A stretch of DNA of 64,000 nucleotides from Siphlonurus alternatus (lineage: Eukaryota > Arthropoda > Insecta > Ephemeroptera > Siphlonuridae): positions 18,237,911-18,301,910 of the forward strand of contig OX463786.1 of assembly GCA_949825025.1 (NCBI GenBank), read 5' to 3'. The notes beneath the pieces were generated by a model. It had not been told where the DNA came from. It did no database searches and worked only from the letters and a program-made list of their open reading frames with translations. Position 1 is the first letter of the stretch. Every line of letters starts with the position of its first letter. Below are positions 50,220-62,752 of the stretch, one piece after another. Position numbers and translations under genes: made by a program.

Positions 50220-50288
50220 TCGATGTTGCGACAAAAAGAGTTGTGGAAATCGTAACGAGACCCCCTCTGACCCCGTCATTATAGACCG
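50220..50288 (+). CDS. kn: COE/EBF exon 6 (second half of zinc knuckle)
   Basis: It completes Ser161 and encodes residues 162-183, [20 protein letters not shown] then ID, ending with two bases of a further codon (CG, so Arg). Cys163 and Cys169 complete the zinc knuckle. The acceptor is TTGTCCACAG|T and the donor CG|GTGAGT. The next conserved segment of the family (FFLKFFLK...) was not found before the window end. Confidence 0.95.
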
Positions 50289-50639
50289 GTGAGTGTTGTG
50301 TGTACAGTTAGTGCATTAGAAAATTGTGCTTCAATTTATTGCAGTTTAAAGAGCAGTCGTCACCGTCACTACATTGGTCACACTTGATATTGGCCATTCA
50401 ACTGCAAGAAATATATGCATTGGTGTAAATTTTTTATTCACACTGTCTATACGTTTACAGATCATTTAGTGTTGTACATGGAAACTTTACATTGAAATAG
50501 AATTGTAACTGCCTTATTTGTAAATAGACGGGGATCGAACTAGAAACTGAGATAGGATGGAAATTTCAAATAGATGTGGAGGGAAAATAGAGAGATATTC
50601 GGACAACACAGTTTGGTGTCGTGAAAGACTCGTTTCTCT

Positions 50640-50900
50640 CCGCACAGCGTCTCCAAGGTTAATAAAATGGCAGGTAACTTATCTCTCCCTCCCTCTCTCT
50701 CCCTCCTCCCTTCCTCTCCTTTCGAACACCTCTCATCTTCTTCCCCCACCACATTTCCACGCTGCGCCGGCCGCCATCTTGGTGGTACCTTTGTTCTCGC
50801 TGATGTGTCTAGTCTAGCTGCCTTGGAGGACACAAAATGGCGTCCCCTGGGAGCCGAAGACGCCGGGGGACGAGATAACGGAGTCGTCTTGGGAAATAGT
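50640..50900. promoter_or_regulatory. C/T-rich block with GCCATC words and EBF site
   Basis: A pyrimidine tract (50683-50720) is followed by CCGCCATCTTGGTGG (about 50769-50783), then AAAATGGCG and TCCCCTGGGA. GAGA-type and Pho/YY1-type words together resemble a Polycomb/Trithorax response element. Both strands have ORFs here, but neither resembles a known protein. Confidence 0.35.
50843..50852. promoter_or_regulatory. Perfect COE/EBF palindromic site (intron 6)
   Basis: TCCCCTGGGA fits TCCCNNGGGA. It lies in a GC-richer block with GCCATC/GATGGC-type words, 555 bp after exon 6. Confidence 0.4.
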
Positions 50901-51540
50901 CAATATTTTCTCCCCATTTTTGATGACGGAATAAAGGGAAGTTCGAGCGTGTTAGGAAGTTGCAAAAATGTTGAAGTATTATATAAACCTTGCATTCATA
51001 TTATTTTAAAAAAAGAGCATTTAGTACAATATAATGTGGTAAAGTAAAATACACTTAAGTACGTTGATTATATGACACAAAAAACCATAACTCCACCTGT
51101 ATAGTATATATTAGATAAGCTGCAACGCAGTGAACACTTTTGATTTCAAATATTAAAAGTATGTAAAAATTAATTAAATATTTGTCTACTTTAAAAATAT
51201 TGTGGTTACTTAAATACATGCTAACGTTGAATTCAACAATTGATATAATATATTTAAGTATATGCATTTACTTAACAATAGTGCACTTTACTTCGATTTA
51301 AAAAGACATGGTTTTATTACATGCAAGAGCTGTATTGTTGTATCAACAATTGGCTCGTTGACAATTAGCTTGTCTCACCACGGGTCGCTAAGACAACAGC
51401 GTCGCGGTGGCCACAGCTATTCAGAGGAGGGAGGGGGGGCAATAGAATTAAGAGGGGCGCAAGCTTAACATTTAAAATAATTTTTTACTCAGATCTCAAA
51501 AATAAACCTCAGCAAAGCATGTTATTGTATATTATAATAT

Positions 51541-51575
51541 GACCAAGGAATTGAGATATCTCAATTCCTTGATAT
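51541..51575. repeat. Short perfect hairpin
   Basis: ACCAAGGAATTGAGATATCT is part of a palindrome centred on GAGATATCTC. No poly-T follows and function is unknown. Confidence 0.6.
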
Positions 51576-51589
51576 ATGACACTGTAAAG

Positions 51590-51722
51590 CCGGTATTACA
51601 CGATACAATTTTTTGAACTATTGCATGCAATTTTTCCTTTCAAGAACACTTGAACTCCATTTGTTTGTGTGGGGATGAAATTTTCTTGCAAGGAAAAATT
51701 TTATGGTGTAATACAGGTTTAA
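51590..51722. mobile_element. Foldback MITE family C
   Basis: AAGCCGGTATTACACGATAC, CCATTTGTTTGTGTGG centre and GTGTAATACAGG-TTTAA right end. The right inner arm is shortened. Confidence 0.75.
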
Positions 51723-53662
51723 GATGAGAAGTGGAATTAATAAAATGATTTTGATTCTTAATTGATATATATACATTCAAAAAGAGAATTATGTAATTTA
51801 CGGAAAAGAGTAATTTTATTTTAATTTCATATTTGGATATCAGACATTGAGCATTTTTTTTTTTCACACTTTCAAAACCAATAATTTTATATGACACCAT
51901 TTCATATATTTTTAAATGTTTGCTTGACTATTACGTCACAGTATTTCACATCACGATTTTGAGAGTGTTAGATGGGTAAAAAATCCGCATTAAAAAATTG
52001 ACATAACTCCCCAAATATCCTATACAAAAAATTTACGCATATATTGACTTATTAATATATTAATTGAAGCTATATTAATAACATTCATCCAAAGTCAAAA
52101 ATAACCTTCTATAAGGGATGCATGCAAGTTATCGAGTTGTTTACTGTAATTACGTTAATGAAATAAAATTATGTTGTGAGGTGCAGTAAAATATTAATAT
52201 TGTTATTTAATTACGAGACAAGGGGTCAGACACGCGATCGCTGGACACACGAATACATTAGGGAAATAGAAACACTTGGGGTGGTGCTGTCAAAACAATA
52301 CATTGTAAATATTGCACGTAATTTAATATATTTTGTATCTAATTTTACTGTAAAGAACACTCGTGTTAATAATTGTGTTAAGCACTTATTTTTTTGCGTT
52401 TTCAATTTTATAAATAGTATTTAAAATCAAAAACTAAATAATTTTTCTCTATAAAATTAAATGCGAGTTAATTATTAATTAAATTTACATCACGATTTTA
52501 ACACATTTTAAGCAATTATTAGTCATACTGTGAAATGTATGGAGTTCTGTTTATCCTTGCTGCTTTCACTTCATTGTAATTAATCGAATTCAGAAATTGA
52601 GAACAAGAATTAATAAAGGTTCAAAAACTGAACATCTCATAATTGCATTTTAAATGAACATCTATTGGCTGATCTCATTGTTCTCCTAAAATTTGTAATT
52701 TTATTTGTAGCGTTACTTTCCAATCATTGCTTCATTTTAAAATTAATTTTGCATTTATATTGGAATATCAAAACATGTCATTGGCTCTAAATATCCATGA
52801 TCACCAACAATTTGCTTAAAAAGCAATCCTAATAGGTATTGCATATTTTATAATTTATAACAAATAAACTCTTTAAAATAAAATAAAAAAATAATATAAT
52901 ATTATAAAAATTAAAATTAAACATTCAATTAAATTTTCGAATTTTCATCGATTTAACTTAAAAAAAAAAAAATTATTTTTGTGGTTCAATAAAAAAAACA
53001 TCTTATTTTTTTTTAATTAAAAATTAAAAACTGATGAAACTTTAATACATCTGGCGATTAATGAAGTAGAATTACGAATTTTACATATTTCAGTATAATT
53101 AAAAATCGCCAACAGAGAGATTATTTGCGTATTTGCAGTTCAAATGCAATTCCTTGAATTTTTCAAAATTTTAAATTTAAATAAAATAGGTATATTGTAT
53201 TCAAAATCTTAACTTGATGGTTCCTAATAATTTAAATTTGCTCGTCTGATTAAACTCTGGCTTGATATTAGACTGAGGGAGGGTGTATGATTCGATCATC
53301 CCTTACTAATAAGCAGCGGCAAAAATTACTAATTATATTATCATCCCCCTCGTCACATTTTAATGGCAATTAATTAACATTGACTTGCTCATTTCATTAG
53401 CCTGACTCAGCATATATATTTTAATATCTTGGCGTGTCATGTTCCACTCTTCTGTCTAGTAATTTGAGAATGCAACTGTCATAAAAATATGATCATATAA
53501 TTAAGTGGTCAATATAAGCGATTAATATTATTCAATAATGGACAAACTTTATGAATTTTGTTATTGCATAATATTTGGATAGACGACATCAAGTTATGTA
53601 CTGCCAATTTTTATTGACACTTTGTTTGAAATATCAAACATCATTATAATCAATAGAAAAGA

Positions 53663-53742
53663 TGCTGTGACGTCATAGTCATGTAACATCTTACCATATA
53701 CTTGCGTGTTAAATATTTGCATGACTATGACGTCACAGCGTT
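53663..53742. mobile_element. CRE-ended mini-palindrome family I
   Basis: TGCTGTGACGTCATAGTCAT at the left and ATGACTATGACGTCACAGCG at the right, with TTAAATATTTGCATG inside. About 80 bp. Confidence 0.75.
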
Positions 53743-53779
53743 TTGCAGGATGATTTTAAGGGTTAAAATATTGACGGTT

Positions 53780-53909
53780 TGTACACTCGTCGCCTCGGAA
53801 AATTTCCCTTTGCAGCCTTGTTAATCACCATGCCCCGTAAGAATAACACAGAGGGCATGGTGATTAACAAGGCTGCAAGACGGAAATTTTCCACGGTGAT
53901 GAGTGTACA
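53780..53909. mobile_element. Foldback MITE family B
   Basis: Ends GTACACTCGTCGCCTCGG and CCACGGTGATGAGTGTAC; inner arm CAGCCTTGTTAATCACCATG is almost perfectly inverted. Confidence 0.75.
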
Positions 53910-54375
53910 TATTTATCCTTTATTCAAATATGATAAAACAAAACCTCTCTATTTTCCCCTCAGTATAATGTTGAAATATTTTTGTACATTGGTGTACATT
54001 CATGATAAAAGTTGTTTAAATATTTATACATCAACATTTTAAGATGGTACAGAGGCATGATTGAACATAAAGCATAAAACGCGGGGGTTGTTATATTATT
54101 TGAGGGCATGCATCTAGGGGGAGAGACGTAAAGTAATCACAAGTCCCAGGTGGGTTCAGCAATGACTCACAGAATGCACTCGCAAAGTACCAGCAGTGCA
54201 TATAAATGTGCCTCTGACAGTGAAATCTCGCTTTAGTGTTGAGTTTAGGAGAAAGTTTGGAATTAATTTTTGAGGAAAATTTAGTTATAACGCTTCTGTA
54301 TTGCGAGTTTTCGTAGTTGCATTAAATACTTATGTTATATAAATACATTAAAATTGTAAATTGTCATGCTTCTGT

Positions 54376-54697
54376 AATAGAGTATTGTCCTCAAATTTTT
54401 TTATTGCAGAAATGGATAGAGGGTGCAAAGTTATGCTACTCTGATTTTTTTATAGATTTTTTAGAGCCCGGGAACTATTTTTAAAAAATTATTGAAAGTC
54501 CTTTCCGTGACGTCACGAGACGCCGCTCCTTAAGAAAAAGATAGGACTTGCCGCCGCGTGACGTCACAAAAAGGACTTTCAATAATTTTTTAAAAATAGT
54601 TCCAGGTCTCAAAAAAATCTGAAAAAAATCAGGGTAGCATAACTTTGCACCCTCTATCCATTTCTGCAATAAAAAAAATTGAGGACAATACTCCATT
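54376..54697. mobile_element. Foldback MITE family A
   Basis: Full-length copy with the central spacer in the opposite orientation to 25211 (CCTTAAGAAAAAGATAGGAC). First of three copies within 1.3 kb. Confidence 0.85.
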
Positions 54698-54990
54698 GTT
54701 GCTAAATAAATAATAAATTGATTCTGAATTTTTAAAAAACAGCATGCTTCACGAAGGATCAACAAAATTTATCATGACAAACCACGGTAAGCGTCAAATC
54801 AATCAAATCAACCGCGGTTAAGTGACAAAACTGGTTCATCTTTTAGGATATATCGTTTTTTTAATCTTTCTATAAAATGATTAAATTGGAATAGATTTTT
54901 AATTATGAAAAATAATAAGTCAAGGATAATATATGAAAATATTGTCACTATAATATTATAAAAAATTATAAAAATACCAGGATTGTCTAC

Positions 54991-55311
54991 AATGGAGTAT
55001 TGTCATCAATTTTTTTTATTGCAGAAATGGATAGAGGGTGCAAAGTTATGCTACCCTGATTTTTTTCAGATTTTTTAGAGCCCGGGAACTATTTTAAAAA
55101 AATTATTGAAAGTTCTTTTTGTGACGTCACGCGGCGGCAAGTCCTATCTTTTTCTTAAGGAGCGGCGTCTCGTGACGTCACGAAAAGGACTTTCAATAAT
55201 TTTTTAAAAATAGTTCTCGGGCTCTAAAAAATCTGAAAAAAATCAGGGTAGCATAACTTTGCACCCTCTATCCATTTCTGCAATAAAAAAAATTGAGGAC
55301 AATACTCTATT
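54991..55311. mobile_element. Foldback MITE family A
   Basis: Full-length copy with the central spacer oriented as in 25211. Confidence 0.85.
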
Positions 55312-55370
55312 TACAAATAAAAATTCAAATTTTAATTGATTTTCTTTTTTGGCAGGTTAATTAGTTTATC

Positions 55371-55698
55371 AATGGAGTATTGTCCTCAATTTTTTTTTTT
55401 ATTGCAGAAATGGATAGAGGGTGCAAAGTTATGCTACCCTGATTTTTTTCAGATTTTTTAGAGCCCGGGCGGGAACTATTTTTAAAAAATTATTGAAAGT
55501 TCTTTTTATGACGTCACGAGACGCCGCTCCTTAAGAAAAAGATAGGACTTGTCGCCGCGTGACGTCACAAAAAGGACTTTCAATAATTTTTAAAAATACT
55601 TCCCGGGCTCTAAAAAATCTGAAAAAAATCAGGGTAGCATAACTTTGCACGCTCTATCCATTTCTGCAATAAAAAAAAATTGAGGACAATACTCCATT
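55371..55698. mobile_element. Foldback MITE family A
   Basis: Full-length copy with a small insertion in the left arm (CCCGGGCGGGAAC) and the central spacer oriented as in 54376. Confidence 0.85.
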
Positions 55699-56644
55699 AA
55701 ATACAATGAAGTGATTATATAAAATTTAAATTTATTGTTTCAACATTATATTATTTAGGGTATTTAAATATTTACTATAGATTATATTATCAGAAACGTA
55801 TTTAAAAACAAAAAAAGTAATTTAAAATCTGATATTTACATCATTTTATTCAAATAAATCTGGTATAATAAAAAAAGTTTGGAATAAAGTTTATAGTTGG
55901 ATTTAAATTGAATCAACAGTTTTATCATATAAAGCCACGAGTTGTCATAAACTAACAGAAACTTTTCCTTCTATTTTATATAAACATGTTTAAATTGCTC
56001 TCGCATGATTTACGTTTAGAATTTGTTTCATGTGCCATTCGTCATTTGTTTTGGTAACTGAATATAAAGGTGATTTGCAACTTTCACAGAAATATGTTTG
56101 CGGGGATTGAGATTTACGGCCTCGAGTAACTTTTAGAATAAACGTCATTCGTTCATATTTTCTACTTCTATAAACTATGTTATTTCATGGTGAAGGGAAT
56201 AAATAATTTGTACTGAAAAATGTGTAGTAATTTAACTAAGTTTCATTTTCAAAATAAAAATTAAAAGTAATTCATTTGGAATTTTTGTAATTCAGTACTT
56301 TATTGCGTAATGTGCATCTCTATATTTTACAATTTTAAGATCAAAAACTGATGGTATAATAATGAATAATTATGAAAAATATGAGCCAAAATTACATGGT
56401 GAATGAAAGGAAAATCAAAGTAAAATATAATTTTTTGCTTTGTAAATTAAATTTAATTCTTTTATTATTACCATGTTTAAATTTTTTGTACCAAATTTAG
56501 AATTTCAATTTAATTTTTGCTGTCAAAATTCATACCTTAATATTGTCATTTTAAGCTCTTTAAGTTCTTAATTTAAAAGTATTTTTTATGATTAAAATTA
56601 TTATTTATTATTTCAAATTAATTTTTAACCTCATAATTTTCTAA

Positions 56645-56818
56645 CAGGATGGAATTAACTCCTGCTTTGTTTGAAAAGGCATATCCACAAAATCTATGGA
56701 GACAAAGTGAACCAAAACTGTTTTTATATTATAGACTAGGTGCTATCCTAACATCTCCTAAAATTGCAAATCTGCACACTGTCTTTGTTGGAGCTCTAGC
56801 AAGTGTTGTGCAGAGGTG
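56645..56818 (+). repeat. Dispersed repeat J, copy 3, with open frame
   Basis: A 64-codon open frame (MELTPALFEKAYPQNLWRQS...) preceded by CTAACAG looks like an exon. However, the DNA aligns to 29600-29775 and 15322-15414, where the frame is broken. It may be a fragment of a transposon gene. Protein not recognised. Confidence 0.4.
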
Positions 56819-57332
56819 TATATTTTGCACTATTTATATGTAGGAAGCTTCTTTCCCCCCTCTGGTGTTGCGAGCGGTGCGAACCGAGTTAACAATTCAC
56901 GGGCCGTGGTCTGCCCCCCCCCCCTACCCCCACACTGCGGTGTCCGCAAATATAACGTGTGTGTTATGTCGGTCGTGTTAGTATATCGCTACATCACAAT
57001 TTTATATTCGACATTTTTATTTAACAAATTAGAAACATGCTTTGTTATTATACAATAATGTAATATATTAATTAAATTTTATAATGTTATATTTTGATAT
57101 GAATATTAATTTATTATTGATCAATGGTATATATCATTTCAAAACAACATTTTTTTTTGTACTGCAGTGGAGTATATTTTTCAAAATAAACTACAGTGGT
57201 GTTTTGAGAATAGAATTTTATACATTTTTACAGTAAAATTGTTATGATAATTTCTGTTTAATTTAATTATTTTTATTTTTATTTTTTTTTTGTTAAGTTT
57301 CAGGAATTTCATTATTGCCATAGCATTGTACT

Positions 57333-57485
57333 GTACGGTCTTCACCTCAGAAAATTTCCTTTTGTTGCCTTGTTAATTAATCCTCGTCGCCTTGGAAAAC
57401 TCCCAATGTGCATGCAGCCTTGTTAATCACCATGTTATTTTTGCATGATTAACAAAGAGAAATTTTCCGAGGCGACAACTGTATT
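57333..57485. mobile_element. Foldback MITE family B, rearranged
   Basis: The left arm is present twice in tandem (CTTCACCTCAGAAAATTTCC and CCTCGTCGCCTTGGAAAAC) before one right arm, so one copy has partly duplicated or inserted into another. Confidence 0.6.
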
Positions 57486-59631
57486 ATGAATCATTTATAT
57501 AAAAATATCTATAAAACAAAAACGCATTTTTTTTTAAGTCGTCTATATAAAGCATATCGAGAGATCAGAACTTAAAATTCACGCAGTAAAAACAAAGCAG
57601 TTCCCCCATATTCTAATTTTTACCAGTCTCCACAACGCTATCTCTCTAATTTGCCGGTTGAATGCGCTTGGTGATATTTCGTCGTTCTGTGACCAAATTA
57701 GGCAGGGGATGATATCGATCTCCTTAATGTATGCACACTGCAGTGCGGGCGTGCCACAAGGGCTGCATACCTACCGACTGTGCAGGGGTAACTTTACGAT
57801 GGGAGGATTCTACTATGCGCAAAAACGAGAAATTTAAGAACACTAATAAGAAGTATTTTTTGTTGTTGATTATTACATAAATTGAACATTTCAGAGCTTG
57901 TTTATTTTAATATATATGATATATATTAGTAAGCAACTGGATTTCATGCAATAAATAATACAAATATATTAATTTTTTGTTCATAATAGAGAATATTATT
58001 GTAAATTATAACATAAAAAAACTTTAATTTCGCATTTTTGTTTCTTAAATGTTGCATTTCTGATAAGAGCTAATCTGAATTAACAAAATATTACTCTGTT
58101 TTTTAACAAGAACTTTCATTTAAAATTGTATTATTCAATTTTTTGTCATAAAAATTATATAATAAATCATATTTTTTGTTAAAAATGCATCTTAATTCTA
58201 AAAATTAGAGCACATTATTTCGATAAAAACAACAAATTTACCTGTAATAATCACATAAATAAATATTATTGAGAAAAGATTATATTGTTTAAAACCAAAT
58301 ATTATGGTCCTACACAAAATAATAAACAATGAGCTTAGCAATATTCGTTATTACCAAGGCTTCGTATTACCACACATATACAAAATTAGCAAGTCCAAAC
58401 TAATCAGTTCGTATCTCGGATTTCAACAAGGGTGGTCTCAATTCAAATCTCCCGCCCTCATATGTGTCATAAATTATGAAACCTGAGACCTATGACGTCA
58501 TTGGAAATATTGCATGGAGGGTAGTTAGTGCAGTGGGTTTTTTTTTTTTTATAATACGACCTACTTGTTATTGCTGCAATTCGAATTATTAGCTACTTTA
58601 GTTCTGAGATGACGTCACAAACTTTTCCTTTATCCTCCAATACAATATTAATGGGAGGATCACGTGACGTCACATCAAAGATAAGCTGCGAGTACTATAT
58701 ATTTTATTAACTGTCACGATTATATTAAGGCAATGCATAAAAAGTGAAGTACTAAGTCTGTTCGTAGTACTGCAATGGGAGTTTTTTTGCACTTGATTCT
58801 TTCTGCATGCATTCTAACATAAAGTTAATCGAATGCTGAAGATATTTATAGAGAAGTTTTTTTAAATGAAAATAGGTAATTTTTTTAAAATTTTGAAGAT
58901 AAAAAATCATATATTTTTAAAAGGCATCATGGCTGGGTATATAATTATCATGATACTTATAAAGATGAGATTTAAAAAGTTGTGCATTGTGCAATATAAG
59001 AATCTAAGTGTCATAACAACTATTATAATAAATGTAAGTTTCAACAATACTACAGTATATTATTTTATATAACAGTTCCATAAAATCTGTATTATAGTAC
59101 AATAATAATTATCAGCAAAGACTCTTTAAAGGCTAAAAAAAATTAATTAGTATTATAATTTTTTTATATAATTTTATGCAGTATTATAACTTAAATATTA
59201 CAAAATAATATATTTGAAGACCATATAATATGTAATACTGTTTTATAATAATATATAGTTCCACTATATACAGTATAATGTATAAATTATATGATATAAA
59301 ATTAGTTCAAATGGTTGCATGAGTAATAAATGTCTTAATAAAAATAAAATTTATTGAAGCAAATTGTTGCATGTTCAATATTTCTTATCTAATTAACGTC
59401 ACTAGAACAAACCTTTTTCTTATGTACGGCAATCACTTAATACAATTATACATCGAATTTTTACTACTCTCCCATTCTGATTATGTTGTATCACATAACA
59501 ATTGTAAGAGACACGCGCCTCTCCCCCTCAAACACAGCCATCTTCCATCTGTTAGCCACTAGACAGATTAAATTCTCTCAACCAATATTCTCAAGTAGAG
59601 GACTGGTAATTGAACAGTAGCATGTGTTTAA

Positions 59632-59724
59632 TAGAGGAGGGGTATCGTCATAGTAGTAAAATCAGGAATACATTAAAATAGAGGGGGTATCGTCATAGTA
59701 GTAAAATCAGGAATACATTAAAAA
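59632..59724 (+). repeat. 45-bp direct tandem duplication
   Basis: GGTATCGTCATAGTAGTAAA and ATCAGGAATACATTAAAA repeated once at a 45-bp period, nearly identical, so recent. Confidence 0.95.
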
Positions 59725-59937
59725 TGTAATATCACAAAGAGTATCACGCACAAGTATTATGATAATGGAATTGACCATCAAATAATCGATTGTTATATTT
59801 TAAGTGCATTAATGGTATAAACAATTGTTATATTACAAAATTTTTATTCTATAAAAAATAATAACAACTGTTAGAAATATAGATCAAACAAACCTTGCAT
59901 GTAGATTCATTGTATAATATGCTGTTTTTATTTGTTT

Positions 59938-59990
59938 AGGGTGCAAAATAATAAAAGAAAATATGAAATTTATTTCAACTCAGGTATACA
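59938..59990 (+). mobile_element. Dispersed repeat family D, 3' tail only
   Basis: GGTGCAAAATAATAAAAGAA to TTTATTTCAACTCAGG. Confidence 0.5.
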
Positions 59991-60002
59991 TTAATTTAGT
60001 CT

Positions 60003-60179
60003 TCATAGAAGACAGCACCAAGAAAGAAAGAAGGGGTAACGTTCGCTTTCACCCGAGGTGTAGCTCACAATGATCTCCCACAAACTACTCCACTCAATTA
60101 GACTGAGCCATGTTAAAGTACGGGCTATCAACAGCCAGATCGAATCTTCCTCGTGGCTGAGTCGATTGTCCCTCTCCAT
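60003..60179 (-). CDS. Unrecognised 58-residue ORF in a GC-richer block
   Basis: The frame opens MERDNRLSHEEDSIWLLIAR and stops after about 58 residues. It lies in a unique GC-richer block (60000-60230) next to the tail of a family-D element. It is rich in Trp, Leu and Ser, with no signal peptide or motif that I recognise. It may be a small exon, a transposon fragment or chance. Confidence 0.2.
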   Translation of the reverse strand: MERDNRLSHEEDSIWLLIARTLTWLSLIEWSSLWEIIVSYTSGESERYPFFLSWCCLL

Positions 60180-60258
60180 ATGGCGGTACAGACCCTTTAA
60201 GAGAATTTCAACCTCTAATGTAGTCTTATAGAGTGCTAAAGTGTGACGGAGTAAAAAG

Positions 60259-60314
60259 ATTGATTAGTCGATATTGATTAGTCGATATTGATTAGTCGAT
60301 ATTGATTAGTCGAT
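60259..60314 (+). repeat. 14-bp tandem repeat, four exact units
   Basis: ATTGATTAGTCGAT four times. Confidence 0.97.
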
Positions 60315-60565
60315 CAGTGAATCGAGTGCGTAATTTCTTCTGCTTTTCATTATAATTTATGTTTTTTTATCATTACGTATTCATGTAATGGACTTGTCTT
60401 CATGAAATTTTTTATTGCATCTTTGGACGGAAGACCTATAGCTTTTGATTTATATACTTATTTAGAAAACAACATATATATAATAATTATGATACTTTAC
60501 ATAGAATATTAAACAATACACCCCAAGAGTTTGGTTAATATATATTTTTTTTAAAGGCATGCTGC

Positions 60566-60616
60566 AAAACGCTGTGACGTCATAGTCATGTAAATATTTA
60601 ACACACAAGCATTATA
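60566..60616. mobile_element. CRE-ended family I, half element
   Basis: CGCTGTGACGTCATAGTCAT followed by GTAAATATTTAACACACAAG: the left end joined to the inner part of the right arm in reverse, so a deletion derivative. Confidence 0.5.
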
Positions 60617-61397
60617 TAGGGAAAGATTTTGCACTCTCTTCTCAAAAAATGACAATACGTATATAGGTCGGATTCCTCTACATATCCAAATATGTAATAA
60701 AAATATGTCAAGGGAGTTTCATCGCAAATAAAGGTCAGTTTCATATATTGATTAAATCTCCTTAGTCAAATTTTTATGCAATCGAAAATATTAGGCATTA
60801 TTTTAAATGATCACAATGTAAAAAATTTGATTAAAGTCTTAAAACTTTTATAATTTTAACAATATTTTTATTTCGTTTAACGAACCCAATAAATTTATAA
60901 TAAAATATATCATAATTTTATAATAAATTAATTTCATATTAAGTAAATTTAAATAAATTTTTTGGTAAAATGATGTAAAATCTGAAGCCAAGCTCAATCA
61001 CAAAATAATAATAATAATAATAAAATTATTTCTATTAATACGTATGGATATACTCGATTCAATCAAATATTATAATACAATATTATTATCAAATACATAA
61101 TAATTAATTACTACCAAGAAATTTATCTACAATAAGCCTAATTTAATTTTATTCAATTTATGTTTTTACTAGTGCATTCATGTTCGTTATTTTTAGATTG
61201 AGCTGTTGCAGCGAAAGTTCATATTGAAATTATTATTCTCAATTATTTTTAATACAGACGAGAATGTAAATTATGTTATAACATCTCAAGTTCTCTTTTA
61301 AGGGCGCGATTTAATCGAGTAAATTGAACGTCAGATTGTCAGTTAATGAGGGTGGGGGATGATAAATGTTCTGCAGCCTTGCTTGGCTATTAGCTTA

Positions 61398-61529
<132 letters not shown>

Positions 61530-61991
61530 AAGTTGCAAATTGACTCGACCTTACGACCAGTTGAATCTACGAAGTTTGCAAAAAAAAAAAAAAAAAAAAA
61601 GTATATATTGCACTCCATTATTAGTTGAAATAAAGTAAAATTTATTACTATTGTATAAAGCGCCGCGTTAAAAATAATTTACCATTTTCTATTATTTTAT
61701 ATTCGACCTTTTAAGTTTTTCAACTTTTATATACGCTGTTTCTATAATCATTTGTATATGAAAAAAAAATGAAATCTTGTTTTATTATATTTATCCTTAC
61801 AATTTATACGATACAGAATAATCATCACTTTATGACTTGTGTATTCATTATAATATTTATTTGAATTACAGTACTGTATTTAATTATAAAACATTGAAGT
61901 ATAATACTTGCATGGGTAATTAAAATGATTTTATCTTGAATAATATAATCATAATTATCATAGTTTATATCTCAAAATTGAGAGTGGGAAT

Positions 61992-62072
61992 TACTGTGAC
62001 GTCATAGTCATGCAACATCTTTCTCTATACTCGTGTGCTAAATATTTGCATGACTAATGACGTCACAATGTT
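61992..62072. mobile_element. CRE-ended mini-palindrome family I
   Basis: TACTGTGACGTCATAGTCAT at the left and CATGACTAATGACGTCACAA at the right, CTAAATATTTGCATG inside. Confidence 0.75.
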
Positions 62073-62294
62073 TTACGGTTTAAAAAAATTTGACAATACA
62101 TAACTCAAGGTCCTCGATCCAAATATACAATAATAAAAAATAAAAAAAATCATGAATTTTTTCTATTGTTTATAAAATAATATAACAATAATATAATAAT
62201 TAATAACCATGACTTTTTTTAAATAGCATTTAATTTGAAAATACAACTCATATTTTGGCCCCCCTCTCAAGTCTGCACTCAGTTCCCACATTAC

Positions 62295-62370
62295 CAGCAC
62301 TGTGGTGTGATGGTAACCTCAGCCGCGCGATGACAACGCACCTCTGCAGACGTCCTCACTGCAGTTGTCA
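62295..62370 (+). mobile_element. Possible SINE body fragment
   Basis: GGTAACCTCAGCC with downstream GTTGTCAATGG is similar to the body of the SINE at 28672 (ACCTCAGCC...TTTTGTCAATGA). Confidence 0.25.
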
Positions 62371-62463
62371 ATGGGACTGTCAAAACATCGCCGGATGACA
62401 GATTTAGTGGCCCAAAGTTAGCGCCACGTGGTGGTGTTTCTTGAAGATGAAAGATGGGGGGTA

Positions 62464-62628
62464 TTAAGCCTATATTACACGATACAATTTTTCTGATTAT
62501 TGTATACAATTTTTTTTTTACAAGAAAACTTACTCTCCATTTGTTTGTATTGAGGAGAGGAAATTTTCTTGCAAGGAAAAATTGTATACAATAATCATAA
62601 AAATTTTATCGTGTAATATAGGCTTTAA
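62464..62628. mobile_element. Foldback MITE family C
   Basis: The best copy: TTAA-GCCTATATTACACG at the left and CGTGTAATATAGGCT-TTAA at the right, nearly perfect. The flanking TTAA suggests a TTAA target. Confidence 0.8.
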
Positions 62629-62649
62629 ACAACTAACAATAATCATAAT

Positions 62650-62752
62650 GGCAGCGACCAAAGTTATCCAGCTTTCCAGTTATCTCACTATATAAAAGCG
62701 GTTATTAAGGCGTGAAACTTTTATAACTCTTTTCGTGAAATGCGACCATAAG
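62650..62752. mobile_element. Foldback element family E, degraded
   Basis: GGCAGCGACCAAAGTTATCC at the left and TTTCGTGAAATGCGACC at the right; AAAGTTATCCAGCTTTC is shared with 45886. Confidence 0.5.

Noticed and set aside
50540..51047. Open frames of 86-126 codons around the C/T-rich block
   Set aside because: Rich in Ser/Pro/Leu from a CT tract; overlapping frames on both strands and no conserved sequence.
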